This document shows positions 1 to 9,544 of a stretch of DNA of 44,898 bases, in pieces. The position numbers and the translations under genes were made by a program. The notes below the pieces were generated by a model that searched no databases, was not told the origin of the DNA, and saw nothing but the letters and a program-made list of their open reading frames with translations. The DNA comes from an uncultured Alphaproteobacteria bacterium (GTDB taxonomy: Bacteria > Pseudomonadota > Alphaproteobacteria > UBA8366 > GCA-2717185), in the NCBI GenBank assembly GCA_943788635.1, contig CALSRA010000022.1, forward strand, positions 1 through 44,898. The letters run 5' to 3'. How positions within the stretch are numbered: the stretch's first letter is position 1; each line of letters opens with the position of its first letter.

Positions 1-1
1 A

Positions 2-280
2 TACGATTTCGAGATGACGCCGGGCAAGGAAACAGACGACGATGCCGCGATGCTGGAATATGCCCGCGAGGACGGCGCGTCCAACTGGCACCCGGCCAGC
101 ACCTGCAAAATGGGTGTCGATTCCATGGCCGTTGTCGACCCGACCCTGAAGGTGCATGGCATGGAAGGGCTTTATGTTGTCGATGCGTCGGTCATGCCGA
201 ATGTGATCTGTGGCAATACCAATGCACCGACGATCATGATCGCGGAAAAAGCCGCCGACATGATCCTGGCAAGGGCATAA
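2..280 (+). CDS. GMC family oxidoreductase, C-terminal part (cut by window edge)
   Basis: This is the last ~92 codons of a flavoprotein of the glucose-methanol-choline (choline dehydrogenase-like) family, which oxidises alcohols with FAD. The frame is open at the left edge. The conserved C-terminal signature is visible: a [11 protein letters not shown] segment carrying the active-site His, then DPTLKVHG, then [27 protein letters not shown], which belongs to the FAD-binding fold. It ends 9 bp before the start of a second GMC gene whose C-terminus is nearly the same sequence, so the two form a tandem pair in one operon with the short-chain dehydrogenase that follows. The substrate cannot be told from this fragment. 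Confidence 0.9.
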   Translation, partial: YDFEMTPGKETDDDAAMLEYAREDGASNWHPASTCKMGVDSMAVVDPTLKVHGMEGLYVVDASVMPNVICGNTNAPTIMIAEKAADMILARA

Positions 281-289
281 GCACACCCG

Positions 290-1893
290 ATGACATATGA
301 TTACATCATCGTCGGTGCGGGGTCAGCGGGCTGCGTTCTCGCCAACCGGCTGAGCGCCGACCCGGCCAACCCGCGTATTGCTGCTGGAGGCAGGCCCCGA
401 AGACAAAAATTTCTGGATTCATATCCCGCTTGGCTATGGCCGGAATATCGTTAACCCCGACGTCAACTGGTGCTTCGAATCGCAGCCGGAAGAATATTGC
501 CACGGCCAGAAATACTTCCTGCCGCGCGGCAAGGTGCTGGGCGGCACCAGTTCGATCAACGGCATGGTCTATGTCCGGGGGCAGGTAGAAGACTTCGACG
601 GCTGGGCACAGGCCGGCTGTCACGGCTGGTCCTATGACGACGTGCTGCCCTATTTCATCAAATGCGAAACCAACAGCCGTGGCGCCAGCGCGTTGCATGG
701 TGGCGATGGCCCCCTGCGGGTTTCCGACGTTGGCGAGGAGACCGCCATCAACAAGGCGATGCTGGCCGCAGCCCAGGAAATCGGCATCCCCTTCAACCCG
801 GATATCAATGGCCGGGTACAGGATGGCATCGGCTGGCATCAGGCGAGTATCGGCAACGGCCGCCGCAGCAGCACCGCCACGGCGTATCTGAAGCCGGTCC
901 GCAACCGGCCCAACCTCGTCGTCCAGCCGGAATCGCTGGTCCGGCGGGTTCTGTTCGAAGGGAAACGCGCGGTCGGCGTCGAATACGATCGCGCCGGCAC
1001 TCGCCAGGAAGCACGCGCGGCCCGGTGCCGTCATCCTGTCCGGTGGCGCCTTCGCCTCCCCGCAGATACTGGAGCTGTCCGGTATCGGCAACCCCGCACG
1101 ACTGCAGGGGGCTGGGCATACCGGTGGTACACGCCCTGCCCGGCGTCGGTGAAAATCTGCAGGACCATTTCGCTGTCCATTTGCGCTGGCGCATCAAGAA
1201 CGCCCGCACCTTCAACGACCGTACGCGCGGCATTCGCGCCATGGCGGAGGGGCTGAACTACATCCTGCGCCGCAAGGGCGTGCTGACCCAGCCAACATTT
1301 GCCGTCGCCGCTTATATCCGCACCCGGCCGGAACTCGCCTCACCCGATGTACAGCTTCAGTTTTTCACCGCAACCTACAAGGCCCTTGGCGACCGCTCGC
1401 TCGATCCCGAACCCGGCGTCACTATCGGCGCCTGCCCGTTGCGGCTGGAAGGACGCGGCCATGTCCATTGCGCAGTCACCGGACCACACGGCCCCACCGG
1501 CAATCTGGCACAATCTGCTGGCGACGGACGGGGATCGACAGACCACAGTATCGGCCATGCGCACGTCGCGCGATCTGATGGCGACGGCGGCGATGCAGCC
1601 CCCATTTCGAATTCGAAACCACCCCCGGGCCGGAAGCACAAAGCGATGAAGCATTGCTGGACTACGCCCGGCAATACGGCCGGTCCTGCCTGCATCCTGC
1701 CAGCACCTGCAAGATGGGTGTCGACGATAAGGCTGTCGTCGACCCGACACTGAAGGTGCACGGGATTGACGGCCTGCGCGTCGCCGATGCGTCGATCATG
1801 CCGAATGTCGTCTGCGGCAACACCAATGCGGCGACGATCATGATCGGCGAAAAGGCAGCCGACTTGATCCTGTCCGAACAGAAAATCCCTTAG
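290..1893 (+). pseudogene. GMC family oxidoreductase (choline dehydrogenase-like), five frameshifts
   Basis: This is a full-length GMC oxidoreductase when read across frames. It begins at ATG 290 with the FAD dinucleotide motif ([17 protein letters not shown]), continues with [22 protein letters not shown], the VILSGGAFASPQ signature, GVGENLQDHF and TDGDRQTTV, and ends with [11 protein letters not shown] and MPNVVCGNTNAATIMIGEKAAD. The reading frame moves on by one base five times, near 376, 1019, 1107-1111 (a G5 run), 1468-1469 (TT) and 1605-1607 (TTT). Each is explained by one extra base, and removing it restores conserved sequence. As written no full protein is made. One-base gains throughout suggest sequencing error as readily as true decay. 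The gene is a tandem paralogue of the partial one upstream and probably shares its operon. Confidence 0.85.
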
Positions 1894-1905
1894 GAGTGAA
1901 GTAGC

Positions 1906-2716
1906 ATGCTGAAAGGTAAAGTGGCGCTGGTAACCGGATCGGTCACCGGAATTGGCACAACGACGGCGCGGGCGCTGGCCGAAATGGGTTGCGACATCAT
2001 GCTGAACGGGCTCGGCACCGCAGAAGAAATCGAGCATACAAAATCGACCATCGCCCATGATTTCGGTGTTACCGTGAAATATCACGGCGCCGACCTGGCG
2101 CAGCGCAAGGAAGTCGAGGATCTCGCCAAGTCGACCCAGGACCAGTTCGGCCGGCTTGATATTCTGATCAACAACGCGGTGATCCGGTATTACAAGAATG
2201 TCGTCGATATGGACCCGAAGGAATGGGACCATGCCCTCGCCATCAACCTGACCGCACCGGTCGACCTTGCCCGTTTAACACTGCCCGGCATGATCGAAAA
2301 TAAATGGGGTCGTATCGTCAGCATGTCCTCCACGCTGGGCCTGTCGGGCAAAACCCGGGCGCATGGATTACATCGCGACCAAGACGGCCCTGATCGGCTA
2401 TACGCGCGCAATCGCAGCGGAAACACTGGCCTGGCCGGACATCACCTGTAATGCGCTGTGCCCCGGATCGGTGATTACGCCGTTTATCCACCAGCGTATC
2501 GAAGGCATCGCCGAAGAACGCGGCCTGACCTTTGATGAGATGGCGCCTATTTATCGCAAGGAGCTTGGCCAGAACACCGATTTCATTCAGCCCGAGCGCG
2601 TTTCCGGCGTCATCGCATTTCTGTGTACCGATGCCGCCAAGGATATCAACGGCGTCAGCATCCCCATCGATGGCGGGCTGGCCAATACCTGGATGGAGCA
2701 ACCGGCCGCCGGGTAG
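1906..2716 (+). pseudogene. Short-chain dehydrogenase (3-hydroxybutyrate dehydrogenase-like), one frameshift
   Basis: This is a classical NAD(P)-dependent short-chain dehydrogenase of normal length (~270 codons). It opens with the cofactor motif VTGSVTGIG and has the YHGAD segment typical of D-3-hydroxybutyrate dehydrogenases, NNAVI, the catalytic serine region SMSST, YIATK (the YxxxK pair) and a C-terminal DGG. The start ATG at 1906 has an AGGAG ribosome site just upstream and lies 12 bp after the GMC gene. The frame breaks in the CCC run at 2354-2356: dropping one C changes KTRAHG to KTGRMDYIATK, exactly the expected active site. Otherwise the gene looks functional. In context it probably oxidises or reduces an intermediate made by the GMC enzymes. 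The close match to 3-hydroxybutyrate dehydrogenase is a family-level impression only. Confidence 0.85.
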
Positions 2717-2768
2717 CCCGGCTCTATGGTGATATACAGTTTGTCTGAATGCGAACCCGCTGCAGGGA

Positions 2769-5383
2769 TCAGCCGGTTCCACCCAGGGCCTTCGCCAGCC
2801 TGTTGGCCAGAATATCGCGCCTGTATGGTTTCAGCAGCACATCCATTTCTGCTGTCGAACCCTCAGCCGCGAAATTTTCGGTGAACCCGGTCGTATACAG
2901 CACCTTCAAGCCGGACCGCCGGGCGCGGGCCATTTCGGCCAGCTTCACACCGTCGATCCCCCCCGGCAGTGCAATATCGGTAAACAACAGGTCCACTGCC
3001 ACCCCCTGATCGAGAACGGCAAGTGCCGCAGCCCCCATTTTCAGCCTCGACGACCTGATACCCAAGCGCGCTAAGCTGCGTCACGGCCAGATTACGCAGG
3101 TTCGCCTCATCCTCAACCACCAGAACCGTCTGCCCGGTGCCGACCGGTACGACATGCGCAACCGGCGCTTGGTTTTCACGTCCCGGCATCGTCACAACCG
3201 GAAAATACAGATCGACCGTTGTGCCCGAATTTTCCGCGCTGCGAATGGCAACATGCCCGCCGGATTGATTGACGAAACCATGCACCATGCTCAGGCCAAG
3301 CCCGCTGCCCTGACCAATCTCCTTGGTCGTAAAGAACGGCTCGAACGCCTTTTCGCGCACATCAGGCGACATTCCCTTGCCGGTATCCGTAAACAGAAAG
3401 CATTATATACCGGCCCGGTTTGCGGTCGCGCGGGCGTTGTGGGTCTTCCCAGGAAAATTCGACATTCCGTGTCTCGATCCGGAGCGTGCCGCCTTCCGGC
3501 ATCGCATGATGCGCATTGACCCCCAGGTTGATCAGGGCCGTTTCCAGTTGCGCCTTGTCGAGCCTTGTTGGCCAAAGGCTGTCTGCGAGAACCGGTTCGA
3601 CATCGATTGACGGTCCCAGAGACCGTTCCAATAGCGCCATGACTTCCGGTACGAGACTGTTCAGATCAATGTTTTCCGGCCGCAATGCCTGTCGGCGTGA
3701 AAAGGCCAGCAGGCGGCTGGTCAATTCTCCGCCGCGCAACGCCGAACGCAGGGCCGAACTGATATAACCACGCTTTTCGGTATCGCCATCGAACTCGCTT
3801 TCAAGCAGGTCAAGATTACCGACGATGATACCCAGCAGGTTATTGAAGTCATGGGCAATGCCACCAGTCAGTTGCCCGACGACTTCCATCTTCTGCGCTT
3901 GCCGCAATTGTTCCTCAACGGCGCGGCGTTCCGTGAAATCGCTTCCCGTCCCGCGATAGCCCAGGAAGCGGCCATCCGTCCCGTAAACCGGGGTCCCGCT
4001 GATCGACAGTGACTTCACCAAACCATTGTCGAGTGCCCTGGAAAACTCGAAATCCCGGAAAGGACGCCGCCCTTCCAGCGTCTGAAAATGCGGGTCCCAT
4101 GTCTCCTTGTCGTAATCCGGACCCAGTAATTCCTGCAGGGTTCTGCCCAAATATCCTTCCGGCGGTATACCGGCAACACGCGCCACATTCGGCGACATGT
4201 ATGCGAACCGAAGGTTTTCATCCATTTCCCAAAACCAGTCGGCGCTGGACTCTGCGAAATCCCGAAAGCGGGCTTCGCTCTCCCGCAGGGCTTCTTCCCG
4301 CAAATTCAGGTCGCGTGTCCGTTCTTCAACACGCTTCTCAAGCAGGTCGTTCGCCTCCTCCAGCGCACGCTGGGCAAGCTCCCTCTCTCCGATCTCATTG
4401 CGCAGCGCCTGCGTCTGCGACCAGACACGTCGTTCCAGTTCGGCACCCTCGATGCTGAGGCGACTGACCTCTGCCCTTCAGTGCAGCAGAAGAACCCCGA
4501 GCAGCAAAAGTATCGTACCGACAATCGCTCCCTCGGTCGCAATTCGCCATATTGCCTTGGGGAAAAGCCCCGGCGCAGGAAGAGTCACGAGCGTCCACAG
4601 AGTCTGGGGAACCTCCCGGGAGGCCAGCCTGTCCGACCATTCTGCTTCAGACAGAAACCGTTCCCGCAAAAGCGTCCCCCCCGGTCCGTCAGCACCAATT
4701 TCGATGCGATAGGAATCAGCGTTCCCGGCATGCCCCGCATGATCGGCATGATCGGTATGACCCAACACCGGGGTGGCAGCAGCGGCCTGTTTCATCAACA
4801 AAAACTGCCGTTGTCCTTTAACCGCCATATCCGAAAGGACATTCACAATGTCAGACACAAGAAAACTGACAAAGAAAGTACCGGTCTTGCCCGGTGCATA
4901 TTCCAGGGGAACCATAATATCGAAGTGATGGTTCGTATTGTTGCTGCTGGCATGCAGGTAGATATTCTGACTCTCAGGATTCCGCGTGAAGTTCAGAATG
5001 TCCACACGACATCGCTTGCCGACGAAGTGATCGTGCCCTTCGAGAAGCGCAACCCCAGATTCATCGGCGATTGTCGCCGCGAAATATGTCGGAAAATGCT
5101 GTTTCAGATCATGCTGAAGCGCATCATACCCTTCCGGATCGTAGGGAAAACCGGCCAGGTCCTGCAGTTGCTTTTGATGCTCGTCAACAAACACGCTGAC
5201 GCGCCGCCGGATATCCGACACCTGGGCGGTCACCTGCGCACTTGTGCTGAGGTTGGATTGTTCGGCAATTTCAGCCGTATTGTCGACATAGTCGCTATAC
5301 CGGAAATACGACACCGCACAAACGCAAACGGAGACGGTCAGAAACAAAAGGAAATACTGACCTGATTTAATTCTGGTGCGCAT
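2769..5383 (-). pseudogene. Hybrid sensor histidine kinase/response regulator, broken by a stop and two frameshifts
   Basis: This is a membrane-bound two-component hybrid kinase of ~870 codons. The N-terminal ~300 residues hold a first membrane helix (about residues 10-30), a periplasmic sensor domain containing a short His-rich stretch (GHTDHADHAGHAG), and a second helix. A coiled linker, a PAS domain (about 4290-3930), a HisKA box (GGIAHDFNN, His codon near 3853), a HATPase with its N box and DTGKG, and a receiver domain (LLFTDIALPG, Asp codon near 2978) follow. Three lesions are seen: an in-frame TGA at 4478-4480 right after the second helix, an extra T at 3391-3393 and an extra G at 3032-3036. 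The linker after the TGA is in frame and looks normal, so that lesion is a base substitution (TGG to TGA would fit). The His-rich loop could bind metal. The gene converges on the dehydrogenase gene. Confidence 0.85.
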
Positions 5384-5515
5384 CTTTTAATTGGCTGGTT
5401 CCGAACAGCGAATAAACTTCCGCCTCATTCGGTGATAACCGTATCCTGTTTAATTTTCTGCTAAAGATTTCACGACGCCTGTTTCCATGCCTGTATTTTT
5501 AAGGGCCCAACCCGG

Positions 5516-6344
5516 TCAGTCGGACCATCCGAGCCAGTCGCAGATTCCCGTGCCCATAACGCGCGCCAGATCCTCGCCTTTAAGGAAGGGCAGCTCTTCG
5601 GTGAAATGGGTTACCCCCTGCCGGTAGGAACACGGTAGCCGCGTCACGTCTGTGCCCCAGAACATGCGATCCGGACCAAAATGATCTAATACCCGCCTCG
5701 ATATGATGGCGGATACCGGCATAGGGATAAGGCTCCGATGTAAATTTCGGCAGGCAGGATGCCTTCACCGCCACGTTCTTGTGCCGCGCCAGCGTCAGGA
5801 CGTCCTTTATTACCGAGAACGGCTCCGCGATATCGTTCGACATGGACAAGTGATCAATCACCAGCCGAAGGCCGGGATACCGCTCGGCCACCCGGTCAAT
5901 CTGCGGTATCTGCTGGGGCGGCAGCACCATGACCGGAATGCCCAGTTCTTCTGCCCGTGCCCAGAACCAGTCAACGGAACCGTCCTTCAACCATTGTTGC
6001 TGTTCGGCACGCAGGAAGGTCAGCCGTATACCGAGCATGCCCGGCTGCTTTTTCCAATCTGCCATGCGCGCTTCGTTCGCACGGTCACCAATATCAAAAC
6101 GGCCCATTGTGGCGAATCGGCCGGGGTGATCCTGCGCCGCCGCGATGGCGAGATCGTTGTATTCCCCTTCCCAGGACGGCGGCACCAGCACCGCGCGATC
6201 AACACCGGCCGCATCCATATCCGCAACCAGCTGTTCCGCCGAAAGGGGAACCGGCCGGTGTTCCTTGCCGAAACCGTATTCCGGCCACGGCCGCTCGGCA
6301 GTATGCGCCCCCCAGATGTGAACCTGCGCGTCGACGATCAGCAT
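5516..6344 (-). pseudogene. Amidohydrolase family 2 (TIM-barrel metal-dependent hydrolase), one frameshift
   Basis: This is a member of the amidohydrolase 2 family, TIM-barrel hydrolases or decarboxylases that act on lactones or aromatic acids. Visible features are the N-terminal DAQVHIW (the family's metal-binding region), DMDAAGVDRAVLVPP, the central VIDHLSM, KASCLPKF, and a C-terminal FGPDRMFWGTDVTRLP whose GTD Asp is a catalytic residue. The start ATG 6344 is preceded by an AGGGGA ribosome site. The frame slips by one extra base near 5700; before it the protein reads YAGIRHHI and after it RRVLDHFGPDRMF. With the base removed the protein is ~275 residues, normal for the family. It is transcribed divergently from the SnoaL-like gene, and a perfect palindrome lies between them. 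Confidence 0.85.
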
Positions 6345-6447
6345 GGATGTCCCCTGTTACTGTCTGTATTTCTTATCCGTCGGCGCGGAAGGGCGCCGGA
6401 CCATATCTCACCAATGTGACAAATCCGGGCATTTCTGCAAACCTGTA

Positions 6448-6466
6448 TTCTCGTGTGTCACGAGAA
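6448..6466. promoter_or_regulatory. Perfect palindrome, candidate operator between divergent genes
   Basis: The sequence TTCTCGTG-TGT-CACGAGAA has 8-bp perfectly complementary arms and a 3-bp centre. It lies between the divergent amidohydrolase (-) and SnoaL-like (+) genes, 62 bp before the start of the latter. There is no T tract after it on the plus strand, so it does not look like a terminator. A dimeric repressor such as a TetR- or GntR-type protein would fit, but no such gene lies next to it. The role is inferred. Confidence 0.4.
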
Positions 6467-6527
6467 AAAACAATCGAGACGGTCGTAATGGATGAAGTAT
6501 CTTTGCACCGATTCAGGGGGGAACAAC

Positions 6528-6980
6528 ATGAATGAAGCCAATATCAGCCTGGAAGAACGCGACGCTATCTTCACCAGACTGCGGCGCTATCTCTGGTGCA
6601 TGGACACAGGGAATATCAGCGCCGTACCGACAAATTTCACCGCAGACGCAACCATCCGCGACGTGACCGGAAAATTATGGAATGCCGAAACCGGTGGCGT
6701 CCCCGGGTTTGCAAACCATTTTCTGGCCGCCAGCAACCGGCCCTGGGGCCAGCACTGGATTCAGCACATGTCCGTCCAGGATGCCGGCGACGGCAAAATT
6801 CTGGTTATTTCCTACTGGACCGGCCTCGCCACAGACCCGGCAACCACAGAACGATCCGTCCGCCATATCGGTTGCTACCGCGACACCATGATCAAGATCG
6901 ATGGCACCTGGCTGATTGCGAAGAAGATAATCGACCCCTGGAATGCCGACACCATTACGGAACTCGGCCCGATGATCTGA
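6528..6980 (+). CDS. SnoaL-like / NTF2-fold protein
   Basis: This 150-residue protein has the pattern of the SnoaL-like branch of the NTF2 superfamily: an N-terminal helix (LEERDAIFTRLRRYLWCMDTGN), FTADATIRDVTGK, a long variable stretch with HWIQHM, a beta strand ILVISYWTG, and a C-terminal DTMIKIDGTWLIAKKII. Such proteins act as small isomerases, dehydratases or subunits of ring-hydroxylating dioxygenases, or simply bind ligands. The ATG at 6528 is preferred over the in-frame ATG at 6492 because an AGGGGGGAAC ribosome site precedes it by the right distance. It may share control with the divergent amidohydrolase and take part in the same catabolic route. The substrate is unknown. Confidence 0.75.
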   Translation: MNEANISLEERDAIFTRLRRYLWCMDTGNISAVPTNFTADATIRDVTGKLWNAETGGVPGFANHFLAASNRPWGQHWIQHMSVQDAGDGKILVISYWTGLATDPATTERSVRHIGCYRDTMIKIDGTWLIAKKIIDPWNADTITELGPMI

Positions 6981-7041
6981 TGCCCGGCCAACCTGCCGGT
7001 GCTGCATTTCCTGGGCGCTAATTATTGCGCTGCCGGAAAGC

Positions 7042-7131
7042 ATGTCCGAAATGAAATTTCGCGACCCCAACGGCGTCGTCTTCGACATTGTGACGCCGGA
7101 ATACGGCAAGAAGGCCTGGCACGCCTCCTGA
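7042..7131 (+). pseudogene. Remnant of a VOC (glyoxalase-like) protein, C-terminal end only
   Basis: About 29 codons survive, reading MSEMKFRDPNGVVFDIV and ending in KKAWHAS. The KFRDPNGVVFDI stretch is the usual last strand of vicinal-oxygen-chelate (glyoxalase/bleomycin-resistance) proteins, where the Glu or His ligand lies. Nothing upstream extends it in any frame, so the first two thirds of the gene have been lost, probably by deletion at the end of the SnoaL-like gene. It is not expected to be functional. Confidence 0.5.
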
Positions 7132-7146
7132 TCTTTCGGCCCGGAT

Positions 7147-8193
7147 TTATCCCTTGGCCGCCAGGCAATCCCGCAAGGATGTCGCCAGGGCTTCCATGAG
7201 CGTGAACCAGGCATCCGGCCCCGGCGTGATCAGCGCGCCGAGGGGGTCGAGGCTCGCCGCTTTCGCCGGAGTCCCCTCGACCACCGTGCGAACAAGTGCC
7301 GGCGTAAATTGGGGCTCGGCAAAGACGCAACGTGCCCCCGTCTCCTGGATTTTCTGGCGAATTTCCACCAGCCGGCGGGCGCCGGGGCTGCGGTCCGGGC
7401 TTATCGTGATCGAACCGATTGCGTTGAGCCCGAAATGGCGTTCAAAATACTGATAGGCATCGTGGAAGACCACATAGGGCATCGCCCTGACCGGTGACAG
7501 AATGTCCTTCAGGGCCGTATCGAGACCGTCCAGCCGCTGGATCAGCGCCGCGCCATTGGCGGCATAGGCGGCGGCGTTGGCCGCGTCGGTTTCCTGCAGG
7601 GTCGCGACAATGATGCGCACCATCGCCTTCGCATTGCCGGGGTCGAGCCAGACATGCATGTCAATTGCGTGCGTATTATCGGCGTCATGTGCCTTGTGGT
7701 CTGGCTCATGATGATCCGCATCGTGATGATCCGCTTCGTCATGACTGGATTCATTATGGCCATGTTCGTCGTGGCTGGCTTCTTTATGGCCGTGTTCGTC
7801 GTGGCCGGCTTCATGATCCCCATGCTGTTCCCATGCTCCGCCCTCGCGGCCGCGCAGCAGACGAACATGTTGCGACAGCGCCACCACGTTTGCCTGCCCG
7901 GACAGGGAGCGCAGTGGTTTTTCCAGAAAGGGCTCTACATTCGGGCCGACCCAGAACACGGCCTGCGATGATTGCAGCGCCCGTGCCGAAGACGGCGAGA
8001 ATGCGAAGTCATGCGGCGAAGCGTTTCCCTGGACAAGCAGGTACGGTTCGCCCACACCCCGCATCACCCCCGCGACCAGCGAATGTACCGGCAGGATCGA
8101 CGCAACCACATTGGGCGACGCCGCATATGTCGGGCTCCCCAGGAACGGCAGCATACTCAAGGCAAACAGTAAGAAACGAGGGCCGCGGTTCAT
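7147..8193 (-). CDS. znuA: Zinc ABC transporter substrate-binding protein ZnuA
   Basis: This periplasmic zinc-binding protein of a high-affinity ABC uptake system is 348 residues long. It has a signal peptide (residues 1-24), LPVHSLVAGV with the first zinc ligand His37, a long His/Asp/Glu-rich loop (about 124-175) containing two near-perfect HDEHGH repeats, MHVWLDPGNA with His180, and PYVVFHDAYQYF with His244. These are the ligands and the acidic loop that mark ZnuA rather than manganese-binding relatives. A Zur-like palindrome lies ~22 bp upstream of the start. The permease and ATPase genes znuB and znuC are not next to it, so they must lie elsewhere or be missing. The gene is the last of a minus-strand zinc locus with zevA and zevB. 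Confidence 0.93.
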   Translation of the reverse strand: MNRGPRFLLFALSMLPFLGSPTYAASPNVVASILPVHSLVAGVMRGVGEPYLLVQGNASPHDFAFSPSSARALQSSQAVFWVGPNVEPFLEKPLRSLSGQANVVALSQHVRLLRGREGGAWEQHGDHEAGHDEHGHKEASHDEHGHNESSHDEADHHDADHHEPDHKAHDADNTHAIDMHVWLDPGNAKAMVRIIVATLQETDAANAAAYAANGAALIQRLDGLDTALKDILSPVRAMPYVVFHDAYQYFERHFGLNAIGSITISPDRSPGARRLVEIRQKIQETGARCVFAEPQFTPALVRTVVEGTPAKAASLDPLGALITPGPDAWFTLMEALATSLRDCLAAKG

Positions 8194-8211
8194 GGTTCTT
8201 CCTTCAATAAA

Positions 8212-8232
8212 GAAATGTTATAACATAACATT
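8212..8232 (-). promoter_or_regulatory. Zur-box-like operator upstream of znuA
   Basis: A perfect 12-bp palindrome, ATGTTATAACAT (8215-8226), sits inside a longer AT-rich motif just before znuA. It matches the known proteobacterial Zur consensus (a GTTATAACAT-type dyad). Zur with zinc bound would repress znuA when zinc is plentiful. This is strong as pattern evidence. No zur gene is in the window. Confidence 0.75.
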
Positions 8233-8314
8233 ATTATTGAACACGCCTTGTGTCAACGTGGTTCAGGGCATGTCCTCCACATGCCCGGCCCTCGACTGTT
8301 TTATGACAGCCGTA

Positions 8315-8689
8315 TCAGGGTTGCGCGGGATAGGCTGCGCAAATTTTCTCGACCCGGGAGGAACCGCCGTCTTCCTCAAGCCGGCATATTTCGCGATATG
8401 CCTGGCAGCGTTCGGTAAAGAGCGCCGCCATGCCTTCTTCCGTTTCCGGCTCTTCCAGAAAAGGAAAACCGGATCCCTGCATCATGATTTCCGCCGAGAT
8501 CGCCTGACACTCGGTCCGCCCGACCAGAAGGAACCCTAGGAATAAGGTGCCGCCCGCGACATAGATGCCCGCCACAACCGTCGCAACCTGCAGGCGCGTC
8601 AGTTCCGGAAACCAGCCGGAAACACGATTGCGATTGGCGAATATAGACAACGCGACCAGCAGGACGATCAGGGCAGCGATTTCCAGCAT
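8315..8689 (-). CDS. Small membrane protein with four cysteines, unknown function
   Basis: I do not recognise this 124-residue protein. It has an N-terminal membrane helix (residues 3-18), a second one (about 34-56, ending VAGGTLFLGFLLVG), and then a soluble, acidic C-terminal half with four cysteines (in RTECQA, ERCQAYREICRL and KICAAYP) spaced as in a small disulfide-stabilised or metal-binding domain. It lies 18 bp downstream of zevB and 121 bp upstream of znuA on the same strand, so it is probably part of the zinc locus. A role in metal handling in the periplasm is a guess from position only. Confidence 0.6.
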   Translation of the reverse strand: MLEIAALIVLLVALSIFANRNRVSGWFPELTRLQVATVVAGIYVAGGTLFLGFLLVGRTECQAISAEIMMQGSGFPFLEEPETEEGMAALFTERCQAYREICRLEEDGGSSRVEKICAAYPAQP

Positions 8690-8707
8690 TGCAAACCTTC
8701 AGTTTCG

Positions 8708-9205
8708 TTAGGGCAGTAGTGGATGGGCGGGGCCGAGCGACCCCCAGAGCAATAGCACGCCCACCAGAACAATCAATATTCCACCGATTGCGGCGACCAG
8801 ATGCGTCGCGGTTGTCAAATTCTCATATTGGCTTTGCGCCAGCACCGCGGCCAGGTTGCGCGCACCGACGGCGAGAATAGCCAGCGCCGCCACCGCAGCG
8901 GCCGTCCCCAGCGACATTGCCAGCACCGCCAGAATTCCCGGTATCCTGAGCCCCATCAACCCGGCGACAATCAGCACCATCACGGCCCCGCTGCAGGGCC
9001 GGATGCCGATTGACAGAATCATGCCGGCAATCGTCCGCCAGTCCTGCTGCGCGACCTGATCCGGCGTCGGGAAATGAACATGCCCACTATGGTCGTGGTC
9101 GTGATCATGGCCGTGGTGATCGTGATGGGCGTCCGGCACCAAGGGGCGCCCCTGTGCATGATCGTGAACCGCCACCGCCTGCCCCGTCTTGCGGGATCGC
9201 AGGAA
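8708..9205 (-). pseudogene. zevB: zevB (NicO-type metal transporter), C-terminal half separated by IS3
   Basis: This is the distal half of a nickel/cobalt transporter family (NicO) membrane protein like Haemophilus ZevB. It starts within the His-rich cytoplasmic loop (HHDHHGHDHDHDHSGHVH), continues with a membrane segment containing IRPCSGAVMVLIVAGL, which is the family's conserved transport motif, and ends with two more helices. The IS3 element separates it from the N-terminal half at 10437-10973. The two halves join in frame when the element is removed. As it stands, this part could only be translated from a start supplied by the IS end and would lack the first membrane helices. Confidence 0.85.
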
Positions 9206-9268
9206 TGGTCTTGTCACGGTTTAGTTCCGGTCTCTTTCGAGCAATGTTTGCAATGAAGGAGATAAAGA

Positions 9269-9544
9269 ATGGCAACAAGATACACGGACGAGTTTCGGCG
9301 TGATGCAGTGCGCATCGCGATCAGCAGCGGCTTAACGCGACCGCAAGTTTCATCAGATTTGGGCGTTGGTCTATCGACGCTGAACAAGTGGGTCCAGAAG
9401 CATCAGCATGACGATCTGATGTCTGGCCCTCACGAGGAGGTGGAGAAAGAAAATAAACGCCTCCGCAAGGAAGTCCGCTTACTTCGCGAGGAGAGGGAAA
9501 TATTAAAAAAAGCGGCAATCTTCTTTGCAGGCCAAAGCCGATGA
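9269..9544 (+). CDS. IS3-family transposase OrfA
   Basis: This 91-residue DNA-binding protein of an IS3 element has a helix-turn-helix of the HTH_Tnp_1 type (YTDEFRRDAVRIAISSG followed by STLNKWV) and a C-terminal leucine-zipper-like coiled coil rich in E, K and R. Its stop overlaps the orfB start as ATGA. Just before the end is the run TTA-AAA-AAA-GCG, a typical A-rich slippery site. A -1 slip there would fuse OrfA to OrfB, giving the full transposase as known for IS3 elements. Confidence 0.9.
   Translation: MATRYTDEFRRDAVRIAISSGLTRPQVSSDLGVGLSTLNKWVQKHQHDDLMSGPHEEVEKENKRLRKEVRLLREEREILKKAAIFFAGQSR

Noticed and set aside
306..1242. Long minus-strand frames opposite the second GMC gene
   Set aside because: They read as low-complexity or random sequence with no family motif, while the plus strand shows clear GMC motifs in all its segments.
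4478..4480. The TGA inside the hybrid kinase read as selenocysteine
   Set aside because: No SECIS-like hairpin follows, and the position is in a linker after a membrane helix, where selenocysteine would have no role.
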